Shown piece by piece: positions 39,101-51,200 of a stretch of 64,000 nucleotides of DNA. Made by a program: the position numbers and the translations under genes. Under the pieces are notes generated by a model that was not told the DNA's origin, made no database searches, and saw only the letters and a list, made by a program, of their open reading frames with translations. Source of the stretch: Balanoglossus misakiensis (Eukaryota; Hemichordata); the NCBI GenBank assembly GCA_040954595.2, contig CM082586.2, positions 2,356,001 through 2,420,000 on the forward strand. The letters run 5' to 3'. The first letter of the stretch is position 1; every line of letters begins with the position of its first letter.

Positions 39101-40277
39101 CGTAATTTCTTTCCAGTAAGAACCTCCAGTCACGCAACTCGATAATATGGTGCCCACTTGTATCATGTATAATCCAGCCGCCGTTAATTAACATGACAGC
39201 GTTACTACAGCACTTCTCCAATGCAATGCATTCTTAATATTCAGTTCCTTTAAATATTAAAGTTGTAAACATCTTGCTCGATTTGAATAGATGTTGCCAG
39301 GGGTTACTTTGCCCACATGGCTTTGAAAGTCACCGGGGCCAATTACTCATGTAATGAAGGTGATCAAATTAATTTCGCGGGTCTCCAGGTGGTGTCTTGG
39401 CGTAGAACAGTCTAAACGCGACAAACACGGCCAGTATACTCGGCCAATTTTGCAGACTGCACCAGAGTGCCCCGGATCTGACTTGAGTTTCATACCCGTG
39501 TGTCAAATATCGAAATGGTTAGCGAGGTCACAGTTCCTCACCGAGTCATTGCGGCTGGATGCATGTAGGCTGACATTAAAATGTGCGAGGGAAATACTGA
39601 CAGAATCAGGCCAAGACATCGCATAGGGGAAGACACGAGTGCAAATTGATCCCTATGTTTTGGTTTTTGTCTTTACGAGGTACATCATTCACCACGATTC
39701 ATCATGTTCATTGACGCTGAATTTTTGAAATCCAATAGATATGGGGTTAAGCCTAGATCTTGTGGGTATTAAGGGTTCGTGACCATGGCAACGATCTAGT
39801 TTCTGTCATACTTAAAACTACTTCTGTACTTACTGATAGTGTGGTTGCTATACGCGGCTCTGTGCCTTGCCGACTCCATTTGGGTCTCCCTGCAGTAAAT
39901 GGTGGACGATACAGCGGTGGACATGCCCTCGTGTAGTCCGGTCTGGCCGGCAAGGGAGCGCCGGGGAGTCTCCATTCCTCGGCCGTGTAAGGCGGCTCCC
40001 CGCGTAGCATCCTTTCCCGTGCCCGCTTGATAGCTCGCTGATAGTTCGTGTCCAAGTTGTCATTCTTGAAAAGTTGCTCCTTGTTGTAGCCGTCTTGAAG
40101 GCTCACTATCGTCGGGAATCTATGCAGGGGATCGTCTCCGTTGTCAATGCCTTGTTCCGCGACCGGCCTCGCGTTTTCCTCGGCGACGGTCACGATAGCC
40201 GCCGCGCTCGCTGCCGCTGCCGCCGCTTGGCTCTCGTTGTCGTACGGCACCGGCGCGTTGATGAGAGGAAGCGCCAT
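17057..40277 (-). CDS. Large modular protein (about 1,701 aa, 30 exons): C4 cysteine module, proline-rich centre, EF-hand-like C-terminus
   Basis: I do not recognise this protein. Minus-strand exons, 5' to 3': 40277-39834, 30934-30870, 30762-30439, 29746-29610, 29504-29337, 28023-27934, 27806-27714, 27448-27407, 26871-26478, 26319-26255, 25945-25835, 25521-25285, 24996-24673, 24258-24076, 23649-23299, 22504-22427, 22289-22174, 21673-21435, 20782-20666, 20154-19764, 19607-19511, 19370-19230, 19042-18873, 18725-18629, 18522-18395, 18193-18101, 17963-17878, 17779-17710, 17540-17418, 17188-17057. The 5,106 bases keep one frame across all 29 GT-AG junctions. Residues 1-148 include an Ala run; 231-271 hold CYGC and CYAC, a possible zinc site; 530-1150 are Pro/Lys/Glu-rich with runs such as PPPPKEPTPPPP; 1324-1534 are charged and helical, probably coiled coil; 1535-1701 resemble four degenerate EF-hand helix pairs (KFNREGKNYVDFLDYLTYVP). 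A scaffold or cytoskeletal/ciliary role is a guess. The extreme 5' UTR is not defined. Confidence 0.8.
21435..26871 (-). other. Proline-rich central exon block of the 1,701-aa gene
   Basis: Ten exons encode residues about 455-1153, dominated by PPPPKEPTPPPP-type repeats and Pro-Lys/Pro-Glu stretches, with Ser/acidic and Lys/Arg-rich interludes (ETSSESESTESESSDESSSS, then a run with many KK/KR pairs around residues 750-790). Six of these exons (25945-25835, 25521-25285, 24996-24673, 24258-24076, 23649-23299, 22504-22427) start and end in phase 1 and are multiples of three, so any can be skipped without a frameshift. The region should be disordered and may bind SH3, WW or profilin-type domains. 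Confidence 0.7.
28024..29336 (-). other. Intron 5 of the 1,701-aa gene
   Basis: AT-rich 1.3 kb intron between exons 29504-29337 and 28023-27934. No coding, RNA or repeat feature recognised. Confidence 0.65.
30935..39833 (-). other. 8.9 kb first intron of the 1,701-aa gene
   Basis: Donor GTAAGT at 39833-39828 and acceptor CACCAG before 30934, phase 0. ORFs are all under 120 codons with no family resemblance and no phase-compatible splice ends. Several AT-rich stretches are dense in TAAT cores (for example 32463-32517), so it probably holds regulatory DNA. A (GATG)n stretch lies near 36835. Confidence 0.6.
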
Positions 40278-41770
40278 GTTTGTGTATCGTCAGGAAGATA
40301 CACAGCGCGAATCTCCGACAAAATTTCTCCCGTTAAACTTCTGTCATTTCCACGTCTCACGCATAGGGCGACTCCATGATATCAACTGAACATCCCTTTT
40401 ACAGTGGTCGTTCAGAAACACAAGGCCGCGCTGCAAATAGATCCTACGAAGGAACGCACAGTACAGAAGTCGAGAAACAAATCTTCCAGGCCACGCAGAC
40501 GGATAGAAGGCTTACAGTTGTCGTCTGACACCTCTCTCAGAAATAACCCATGAAGGAAAAAGAAATTTCACGGCGAGGAATAATTGAACACGGTGCGGAT
40601 GTCACACCAGGTTGAAATCATTCATAATCAGAAAAAGGAGGGGTAGTGTTTATCATAGGAACGTACCATTACTTGACGTGGTAGGCGGCGTGTTCGGCGG
40701 GAGGGACCACGATGCACAATCACGCGTTTCTGACACGTTCGTCGCGAAATCACTTTTCAGGCAGGAAATTATAATCACAACAGTCAACACAAGGTTCTCG
40801 GTAATGAGTTCTGACAATCCGTGGTGTCTGCCCCACTCGAAAATGTGCGCTGAATTTCGGATGGGGTTGGCCCACCTCCATGTTTGCCCAGCGTCGCTAA
40901 TTCGCACCACACCTGAATTCGCACAATAAACTTTTGTTTGTCTTTCCACGCAAGATGTGTTTGCCGTCGCCTTAGCGGGCAACACACTTTAATGATATCA
41001 ACCCGCTTATGTTCAAATTTGTTGATCGCCGTTACGTTTGCATATCTGCCTAAAGCATACATATCCCCGCTCGCGTAGGAGCAAGCTTACAGTTCGCTAT
41101 AAGAATGAGGTTTAATAATTAATTATTCCCAGGCCAATTATCAAGCGGGTAAAAAGACAACGTGATTATCGCACATCTTTTGTTTTTAACCTTTGAACAC
41201 TATCGACTAATTTGCCCACTGTGTCTTAATGATGTCATGGCTACGTCATTCGGGATACACGCTTGCGTCATCACAATTGTCAGACTGACCGGAAAAGATA
41301 TATATGGAAAAGATATATATGTATAAGCTATTGTTTCCAAAGTTCACGTTCTTAGGCAAGCTATTTCAAGGTTTCGCCACCATATATAGAGATCTGTCAT
41401 GTCAAGGCTTCGGCCATCACCAGAGTTAGTCACTAACATAGGAGTGAGCCCCCGCCCAGTTTAGGTGACTGTAACTTTACTGTATCTGGCTTACCACTAT
41501 TGTAAAATCCAAGAGCGGGCGATCAAAACTTAGGTGGGTGAAATTAAATCGGAAAAGTAACACAGAGGGCGGGCGTTATTCCACAAACAGACGATCTACA
41601 CACAAGTACTCACAGTCAATCCCACGATGACGTACTCTCGCACACACAGCAGCATCACAGAACAAATAACTGGCGGACAGCATCTTCTTCTTTACTACAA
41701 ATAACAACATGATACAAACATCATCAAAACGTCAAAAGAAAAGACGAGAGAAGAGTTGCTTACGAAATGC
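40278..41770. other. Upstream region of the 1,701-aa gene
   Basis: Should contain its promoter and 5' UTR on the minus strand, but I see no clear TATA box. A short duplicated AAAAGATATATATG lies at about 41295-41320. A minus-strand ATG ORF around 41685-41620 ending at a GTGAGT is not supported by any partner exon. Confidence 0.4.
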
Positions 41771-41851
41771 TTTATTTTCACACTTACACAAGGTATCACA
41801 TTTCATGGACATTCCCCTTTATAATCACAATTCTTATCCAAAATCTCTTGC

Positions 41852-41857
41852 TTTATT
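41852..41857 (-). terminator. PolyA signal of the NDUFAF8-like gene
   Basis: AATAAA on the minus strand about 255 bases after the stop codon; a second AATAAA lies at 41771-41776. Confidence 0.55.
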
Positions 41858-42110
41858 GGCCGAGCTCTAATCACACTTCAATCTCCTTCACGTGATAAAT
41901 AGAATTCATTTGAAATAGATCGTTTCCACATCAAGTCTACATAAAACACCTAATCTACTTTCAATATGAGATTCTTCAGAACACACAAGATGTTGACCAA
42001 TTCTTGTCATTTCTTTCCCACAATTTTCTTACTTTGGTTCCATTTCTTCACCTCCATTTCCCACCAAGACAGGGTACAGCACGGCCTCACGTGACCCAGA
42101 CCTAACAAAG

Positions 42111-43890
42111 TTATACTTTCAGCGTCTTGCTCTGTAATACAAACAAATGGAAAAAGAAAATGGTTTGTCAGATTTATTCCAGAGACGTGTTAGAACGGAA
42201 GTATATGGAAGAAAGACATACGGACCACCACTTTCGAATTCAAGGCTTGACGTATTTACTATCCTTGGTGATGTTTGGTGTGGACCAATTCTTAGTATAC
42301 GGGCAGTACGATGGACTGTGAGTGGGTGAGCACGGCTACCCTTCATATGACCACTAGAGGGCGATCACCAACATTGAAACAGTACAGAAAATCACCTGTT
42401 TCTGAAGGCAGCACTTGAACGCTTGGAACTCCTTCAAGCAATCATCTTTCTGCACATTGGCCTTCCTCGTCACACATTGTGCATACACTGCAGCCTGAAA
42501 TACATGAAAAACACATTATACACATGCATTTCTCTATTCTGGTTTCATAATGAAATGCGGATTTAATGACGATATTTCGATGTTTACAGGGAATGTCTAG
42601 CCACTTGATTGATCTAACATTAGTCGATCTCCTGTTGAGATTTTGCCGCAAGCAATCTGTGATATTCACCAGTAGTCGTGGCTAATACATCATAAAGCTG
42701 AACCTTTGTTTGCCTGAATGGAATAGCAATTTCCTATCTGGTTGCTTTTATGGGGGAAATCTATGAAAAATGCCACGATATATAAAATTGAAATCAAGAT
42801 AAACGCATGACAAATGTTAGAGGGAGGACGGATGGTAGCAATCAATCATGACATTATTAAACGGTATCCATGGAAACTAGCATACCATGGAGATTCTCAA
42901 CAGAGTCAGATAACAATTTCTTCCATGCACAGATAGTGATGTCACTTTTTCACAGATTCGGCAATATATTGAAGGAACTGTTGTTTACTCAAGGACACAC
43001 TGTTTGTTTTGAGGACTGTAAACAATACAACCAACAACCACACCAACACCTGGCCACGTTCCATCACTCCAGTTACCATGGTAACCAAAACCTTGCAGGA
43101 TATCCAATTGTGATGGCCTCGTTGCCGAAACATCAATCACCGCCTTCGTTTAAACTGAACACACAGCCTGGAGTGTCCCCACTCGATCATTTAGACAAAG
43201 AAATGAAACATCGTCTTTTGAGACTTCTACCTTCAGGCAGGCACACCTGAGTAGCTGAATTCGGACAGAGCGTGAATTATACCAATACGCCTACCTCTTT
43301 CGAACATCCAGCAAATGCCTTGGGGAAAGCTGAAAGTTTATTTCGGGCAACTTGCCAACTGTTACGGCCAGACATCACAGAAACTCAGCATTCACTTATT
43401 TATTCCGACGTGACCACCGTAGTAGTGTTAAGGCGTCTGCTCGAGGTTACCGCACCGTCTCAATGGGACTTCTGCTTGCAACAGCTTGGTCACATTAGCA
43501 CCGCCCACTGCAGTAAGACAAGGGAGGGATACTGAAGGTTAAAAAAAGTCATCATCGTTCAGATGAGGCACATATTCACACTATCATGCAAAGACTTACC
43601 TCACCTGTGCATGTCTTACGTGCGTACGCCAGGTCTGGCTGTTGACGCCAGCTGATTCAAACTTCCGGTGATAGTTGTCGCTGAGGGCGCTTCAGGAGTC
43701 AGTCTGCTATCGACTGCTTGAATGTTTGTATAGTAAATGTCACCTTTGAAAGATAACAAGTGAAACTGTTGTTTCCCGCGTACTTTCTACTGAATAATAA
43801 ATGCGGGTTAAGAACTTAATGATTAAGTCCTCATTACCTGGGTCGCAGCAGCACAGCGATTAGCGACTGGCGAATGAACACGACTGTCAT
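42111..43890 (-). CDS. NDUFAF8: Twin-CX9C protein resembling NDUFAF8 (complex I assembly factor)
   Basis: A 74-aa protein from four small exons: 43890-43838 (MTVVFIRQSL), 43651-43600, 42494-42396, 42131-42111 (TAA). Phases agree (2, 0, 0). Cys32-x9-Cys42 and Cys54-x9-Cys64 form the paired CX9C helices typical of intermembrane-space proteins imported by the MIA40 route. The core AAVYAQCVTRKANVQKDDC and KEFQAFKCCLQKQSKTLK, and the total length, match NDUFAF8 (former C17orf89), needed with NDUFAF5 for mitochondrial complex I assembly. The last two exons are strong. The first exon and the acceptor at 43652 (weak pyrimidine tract) are less certain, though phase and length fit. The gene is too fragmented for ORF scanning to reveal it. 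Confidence 0.75.
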
Positions 43891-43909
43891 TTTTTATGTT
43901 CCCTGACTG

Positions 43910-44019
43910 TATTTAAGTTGGACCTCACGTAGGCACGAAGAAAAGAACGTCTCGCTTGGTAGCTCGACGCAATCTGGTCGGATTTTCTTTTTCAACAATC
44001 GAGAGATTCACACTATCAG
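43910..44019 (+). promoter_or_regulatory. Possible divergent promoter and plus-strand first exon
   Basis: TATTTAAG at 43910-43917 is followed about 100 bases later by a strong donor CAG|GTAAGG at 44019/44020. It lies only 20 bases upstream of the minus-strand NDUFAF8-like start codon, so the interval could be bidirectional. No plus-strand coding partner is visible before FAM167, for which it may be a distal untranslated exon. Confidence 0.4.
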
Positions 44020-46714
44020 GTAAGGTATTCCCTTCCATTTCTTCAGGGATGAACGCGTAATTTGTTTCCAGCTAGGAGACGATTAATTTGCTGAGAAAAC
44101 AAACTGATTGGGACGGGCACCCGAAGTGGTTAATTGGCGACGTCACAGGGACAGAACAGCGGGAGAGAATCGTCCGTTTGGGAGATTCTTTCGCCAGCCC
44201 ACCCTGCCAAGGCCACGGGGTATTTCGACCGACAACTGTTGTTCTTGTATTTTCTGAGTGGAAACAAGGCCAGAGATTAACGAAGTGAAAGAAATTAATG
44301 AAGCAGTCTTTTCAGTAATTGAAATTCCTTGGGTCGTTTTACTGTATTGTCTCTGACTCAGAAAAAGTCGTTCGGACCATTATAAAGATTATTAGTCAAG
44401 CGAACAGTAAGGTCATGGTTCAACTTGAGTCAGCGATGTTCGGTAAGGTCCTATACCTATACATCCGGTAGCAAACAAGAAACTCCTCTCCATATTTCAA
44501 CATTTCACTGGCCAATTTCTCTTACTGTGCTCTATTTGCCCCTTTGCAATTAATTTGGAACATTCCACGTATTCTAACATGCAGCAGCTCGCTGGTAAAA
44601 AGCTCGACATTGTATTGGTTCCAAGGTACACTCAGGCTGCAAGCACGATATTTGCACCCCCGAAACAGCGACAAAAATCAATATCTGTCATTCCACAGAC
44701 ATACACACAAATCGATTGCACACCCTACAGGACTGACACACAAACAATAGAGTACCAGGTGGACACTGGTGCACAGTTGAATTTTGCTTGTATTCGTCTT
44801 CGTTGTAACTGTAGTACAAACAATAGAATCGAAGCAGATCTTTAGTTTGACAATTTGGAACAAAGCATAGGAAACTAAAATAGTTCGATACGTATGGTCG
44901 GCCGTACACATTTTTCCATGTTGCGCTACATTTGTACCCCACATGCTTCAAAGCGATAGCACGTAGACCAACGTTAAACACATCAAAATTAATAAAAACG
45001 GGTTAATACCATGATCCGCGGTTCAAACAAAATGTAAACAAACGAGAATCCCGGTAATCGCTGGATTTAACCACCCTTTATAACTTTCCATTTATTTTTA
45101 ATTTTCCATCGACGTGGAAAGGCGGTGGTTGTGCATGAGAAGCGAGTTTCGGATCACCTCATCGGGAGATTGGCCGGTTATTTATGAGTTAATGCCGTCC
45201 TGTTGATTTAAAAGCGATTAGCGTCAGCGACAAGATTTGTGGGATAATCAGGTTTTCTTGTACGACCGTAATTCGGTAGCCGTATAAGCGTCAGAGCCAA
45301 TCTATGCTGATTGGATCGGCTCCATAGTATATACACAGCGGCCTGTTAGCAGGAAGGCTGTTGTAAAATTGATCTCCCGAACCCTCTTCAAATTAACGTG
45401 GACGTCCGCTCTGATTTCTGATATTTTTGCGATGTGCGTGTCCTCGTAATTGCCACCGGCAGCCTGGCTGTCAAACGCTCGCGGAGACATCAACCAAGAG
45501 ATTTGTGCTTAATCAGGCATTCGTTCGAAAAGTGCGCCTGCCCTGATTATATTTTGATCAATTACGTCATAGCAGTTGCCGTTTATCGCTAAAACGTGTG
45601 AAATATAATCTCAGAATTACCGGGCCAAACATGAAAATGTGGTTGTTTCTCTTTGTTTCTTGGAAAATTTCAGATCGCGACCAATCCCCCTAATAGTTGT
45701 ACACGTATATCTTTTGCGAATCTGACACTTGCATTCCATCATTCATGGCGTCAATCGAACGGTTGGTTCGCAAGACTATCATCTGCAGATCCAGTCGAGG
45801 AAGTCATTCAAAATGAAGAGTGCTTTCATGTGATAACATTCAAGTTTTAAGTTATACCAAATGGTTGGGGGTTGAATAATAGGAAACACAACGTCCGCTC
45901 CAGTCAGACAACTGATAAGCTTCAGAGTTGAATGGTTCTAAGTCAGTACCACTCACATCGGGAACATACTACTTGGCCAACACTTTCCGCCATTTTCTGT
46001 AATGGCATGACGACCTCCTTAGAGAACATAAAAGCATAACAACAAACTCAACCGAATATCTCCCGCCAGAGATTACAGTGATGACAACCATCCCACATGG
46101 TAGGATGTACATCGAACGTGCAAAAAGGGTCAATGGACTTCTCGAATCAGACCCATTGGCTGAGTCTTGTGAATTTTGTTTCAGTCATTGAACCATAGAA
46201 AAAACAGCCACGGGCATTCCATGTGGCATCGGTTTTTTTTGTCTCTCAAAGGCCAATACCTATTCGGGGCCAGATGTCACCGTGACGTCATAGGGTATGC
46301 TGAATACTGGTGCCTGCGGGGTAACCCTCTAACGTGGATTCAATGGCAACTAATGCTAAAAGAGAGTTTCAAGCAAATAGGAGAGCAACAATTAGAGGTA
46401 CCTGCACAAGGTTTTTGCTAAGAGCACCGGGATCAGGTAATGGTGACCCCGAAGGGTTTTGAAACGTCTCAAGTGTACAGTAGTCATTCAAACTGCCATG
46501 ACCCACGAAAAGGTTGCCTCACCGCATGCAAAACCATTCGTAATACACTATAAACACATACCGCTCTCTGTTAAATGCTCTACTGGCTTGTTTTTGTTAC
46601 ACACTATCTCTAATTTGAAAATCTTATCACGTTCTGACTTCAACCGCTAAGCTTCCTTCGTAGACGCGGTCTGGTTTCGTGAATCACCAAAATGAAGAAG
46701 TTCTGTCGCGACCG

Positions 46715-46747
<33 letters not shown>

Positions 46748-47790
46748 GAGAGACCACACGTAATACATCTGTGCCTTATCTTATCAGTGGCATATTGAAA
46801 TATTTGGATTGTCCCGATGTACAAATCCAATTGTTGGTTTTTGGCTCGCTGGAGTGACTGCCAACAGTGAATCCAGGAACACCTGTCCAGACTATAGGTC
46901 GTAATAGAAGAGCTATTATTTGTTTTCGAGTTCGACTGAAATGCCAATGTCGCTATGATTTATGCGATGATGCGATTGTCTCACGTAGATATCCAGGTAT
47001 TTCAGCTGATGAAGTCGGTTTATATTTTGAATTCACAAGACATTTCCGGTCTCAGTGATGGGATATCACGAAAAGAAACCTTACTTCACGAGATGAGACC
47101 GCTCTCTTGGTAAAGGCTATGATATCGAGACGGACGGACAGAGACCGATCGACAGACAGACATCTTTTCTTAGTTTTGCAGCTTTCAACAAGATCGATGG
47201 TGTCGTCTGCTTAAAACCGGAAAAATATCTTGCGCCCCCGTTATCAATGCTCTCTCACCTTTATAGCAATTAAAACACATGACTGGCGTTAGGGGATAAG
47301 CTACAACCAGCAACACATCTCTCTATCTATTTGGATCATCTGTCTCTCCTAAATCGATTTTTCTGCCTCCGCGAGCGCTCCACTAGTTATCCACCAGTAA
47401 TTGCGAGATATTTACTGGATCGAAAAATGAAATTCCAGCGAGGCAATCGCACAGCCGGGGAAGGGAGTTATTCGCTCTTGGAAACTCATAAGAGTGATGC
47501 GAAGCGAAAAATACAAACAAAATAGTTCCTCTTTTGTCAAACTCAACAGTTGCAATCACGATGAAGGAAATGGAATCACACGGGTCGGTTAGACGTTGTT
47601 GTTGGCCAGTCACCTTCGTAATGTATTGATTTGCAAATATTGAGTAAGCTACTCGTACCTTGAGCTATATTTAACCGATTCCTACTATTGATCAGCTCCC
47701 AAACGTCATGAGGTCAACGAAGGTCACGCCCACATCTCGTATACACGGCGAGTATAGTGAAGTACCGTACATGATGTTTATAGACACTTG
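44020..47790. other. Non-coding region upstream of FAM167
   Basis: No exon with a family match or consistent splice phases on either strand. A (GA)n-G10 run lies at about 46715-46751. Some AT-rich blocks with TAATTA-like cores (around 45060-45260) could be enhancers. Confidence 0.45.
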
Positions 47791-47912
47791 GCCTATAAAT
47801 CTCGGGCCAGTTGCGCGCTGGTGTTAGTCCGGAGTGGACACTTCCCTGTCTCGTTCCAAACAACCACAGTTCTTATATTCCTGTCCAATCTAACACAGGA
47901 CGTGTCTGACGG
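47791..47912 (+). promoter_or_regulatory. TATA promoter and candidate 5' UTR exon for FAM167
   Basis: GGCCTATAAAT (TATA box 47794-47800) is followed at the usual distance by a start region near 47825 and then by a consensus donor GACGG|GTAAGTAAG at 47912/47913. There is no ATG-initiated ORF continuing into the donor, so the exon looks untranslated. The next plus-strand acceptor with a coding exon is FAM167's at 53536, giving a 5.6 kb 5' intron. Confidence 0.55.
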
Positions 47913-48189
47913 GTAAGTAAGATATGTATCTTACAGAGCGTAGAGCGGCGTGTCGGTATGATCCGTGCAGACTGTCACTGCCTGATACCTCGGGTGCAAA
48001 TGTCTCTCCACGCTGCGACAAGGCGTTTTACCTGGACGATGAACGATCATCGTAAATGTATTAAACTCGTTGTTTCCGCGATACTTTTTTTACTGAGAGT
48101 GTACTCTAAGACATGGACAGCAACCGACCAAACCGTGTGCAGTTGTCACACCAGTAATTATGTAGCTTTTTGAATTGACGTCGAGATTT

Positions 48190-48201
48190 GCGCCTATATA
48201 A
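48190..48201 (+). promoter_or_regulatory. Second TATA core promoter
   Basis: TGCGCCTATATAAGA spans about 48189-48203, with the TATA at 48195-48201. It may be an alternative FAM167 start. The same 15 bases occur upstream of the CLCA-like gene. Confidence 0.5.
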
Positions 48202-48203
48202 GA

Positions 48204-51200
48204 CGAACACTGCCGCAGAATCTCCAAGCCTACTCGGTGTCAGAACGAGAGAGAACGGTTGGCCATAAATAATCCCCAAAGACCGGATTTTCTGCGTAGG
48301 ATGTAAAAATAGAGACCTTTTAATGGGCGTTGAATTCTGAAGTCGGTCTATAGATCTGAATTCCCCTGAAAATGATTGTTATTCAGACATAGCCTGCCAT
48401 AATTATAGGGTCCCTCTGCAATAACTACAATGCTTTATTGCGCAGTCATCTATCATTATGTAAAGGCTTGCATCCGTATATTGCGCTCCGTGGCCATACA
48501 AACAAAATTCATTGTTTGTATAATACAACCGACGTCAAATTGTGATTTATTTTCGTCCTTTTGAAATTCTTTATAACGGTATCTCCTCCCCAATTCCGAC
48601 GATCAAAACCGTCTTAGTCTCATGGGGGAGGAGGATAAGTGGGTATTGAGATAAACTGTTGGGTGAGAACGTTTTTATTTGTAAGGTGTGACTTGTTCAA
48701 AACGAATACGGCTGTCTAATGAAAAGGCTGGTCACACTCCCGCTTCTTGAGGACGCGTTGCTATCAACACCTTTCTGACGCGAAGTACACGAATACTGAT
48801 AAGTGTATACTGAAACTACAGCAATCACAGCAGTCCGTTGACATGCATGATATACACATTATTACATGTTCATTGAGTTTCATCACCAAATCCAACTATC
48901 TTTCACACAACTTCAAATCAGCTAACATGTTAACTTCAACGCCTTACAAGCAACCGCCTCCTCGTTAAAAATGAGAATTATTCGGTAGATTAGAAAGTCT
49001 GGTTTCACAGAATCGATAAACGTGACGCCCATACATAATGCACTATAAGAGCGTTGGTGTCACCGAATATATCCACTCTGACTGAGCTTTCTGGAATTCA
49101 ATTACTTTACTCTAAATATTTGTTCATTTTCTGTATTGACGCAATGATCAAACACTGTTCGTGCTGTTCATTGTCTGAATTTTCCCACACCTGCGAGTGG
49201 TATCGCAAAATTTGATCTGCGGCCAATTACTGTTCTCGGGGTCGGCGAGATGCGAATCATTATTTTGTACGATCTGTAAATTTGTCACGTTCGACACTCT
49301 GGAAAGTCACGAAGTCAAAAGAGTTATCCTATCAAGGCATGCCCATTAGGATCTGCTCCCTGTAGGTGATAGGCGAGGGTTTATCTGTCGAACAACGAAG
49401 GTATGTGTTGGCTCCCATTTGCGCCACACTGACCACCAAAAACATTCCAAAAATGGTTGTTGTTGTTTTTGCTGTTCACCTTGGCCGGCTTCCGTACACA
49501 AGAGACCTAGAACTAGGCCGGTTTCTATCTTTTATTATCTCTATGGTACCCATAAATCAATTCACTGAAAAACACACAGCCATTTCGCTCCGGGCCTAAC
49601 ACGTGCAGAGAGGCAATTTGTCTTGTACTTTATATTATAGGTCTCGAAGAACTATGGATGCCTTTTGCATATACTTCACGTTTGTCTCGTGTAAAATCTG
49701 CAAGGCGCGAATCATTATATACCTAGCTCATCCTTGTGTGAATAGATGGTTTAATCAAGACGTTGTATTTTGCTTTAGCCTGTCATGTCAGCGCACAGTT
49801 CATTGCATTTCAGCGTACCAGTAAAACTTACGTCCTGCAGTGTTTGAAACCTGTGGACCGTGTACGAATGAAACCAGGTTCGTTCTATAAAGCTTAAAAT
49901 GCACGCACATAGATTGTCACCGAGCAGACGACACACGTCACCAAAGAATCGAAAACCTGAAGTAACCTTAACAACCATCTTCGTTTCTAAGAACCATCTT
50001 CTACACCTTTAATATTCATCTGATTTCAGAGACCAGAGTACAGACTCAAACACAGAAACACAGCACTAAGCAGAACTCTACAGATATGATTATTTTGTAG
50101 CAAATGGTCGGTTTCCCAAATTGAAAGGAAATGTCTGTCTTTGAGTGGGAGGTTTTTGTCTGGGTTGATTTATGCGTTTGTTTGAATGGGAGAACCTTTT
50201 CTTCAAAAGAAACCTTTTAAAGACAATCTCTTTGGTCCTTGCGGGTCGCTGCACATGAATGTAATGGAACATACCCGACAACCAAACCTGCTGTGTAATT
50301 TTGATAATGTACACTGCCTGAGTGGTTTGGGTCGCTTGTTTTCTAGTTTACAAAAAAGCAACAACATTGATATGACCTGACCATGCGCACTTAGTGAATC
50401 ACAGACAGTAGAGGGGTGGGGTGGAGAAACAACACAGAGATTCACTGTGTGTATAAGCCACGGGCCGTGTTTGACAACACGCACGAGAAGGTTCAACAGA
50501 TATATTCACCACCACACTTTGACTGTTTGCCCGCGAAGAGGCAGTGTTATCGCAACTGGCATTGGTCTTCATCTCCAAGCACTCCGCGACCATAAGTTTT
50601 ATCAAAATTTGATGTAGCCCCTTAGTATGCCGTTGACGCAAATCGTCGGCCGTCGTCCGGTCAATTTAGGGCCACTATAGTTCAATGCCAACCTACAGAT
50701 ACCCCCTTTCCCAATAATATATTATTGACGCGTTCTTAAAATACTATTATGATGGGCGATCGAAGTATATTATCTTATCACGGTTCGCCATAATGAAAAA
50801 CAAGCGAAGGGGTTACAACGGCCAAGGGCGCATATGTTTAAGTCCTTGCGCCGACCAATTAGTGATAAAATAGTCTGCAAAGCCAACAAGTGCAGAAAAA
50901 GGGAGAGTGAAAAAGAAGATTTTCTTAGAAAATGTCGATTTTTATTCGCCAGCAAAGGTTTGTAGCCTCGGTTACCTTAAGAACATTGTTGATGGCCACA
51001 CCTCGGTTATTTGGTATTGACGGTTATTTCAATTGTCGAAATTATCACCTATTGTCAAGGGATCGATGGCTCTATTGTATTGACTTGGGCGCAACCTTGA
51101 AGACATTTGAACAATGGTGACAAGACATCGGATTTAGAGCGAGGCGTACGTTTTTGAACGTGAAACTTGAACACCTGTCGATCGTTCGAAGGCTTGTCAA

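Noticed and set aside
41620-41690. Minus-strand ATG ORF ending at GTGAGT
   Set aside because: No partner exon in matching phase was found downstream, and it lies beyond the NDUFAF8-like polyA signals.
42870-43250. 126-codon plus-strand ORF
   Set aside because: It lies antisense within an intron of the NDUFAF8-like gene; composition looks random and no family pattern is visible.
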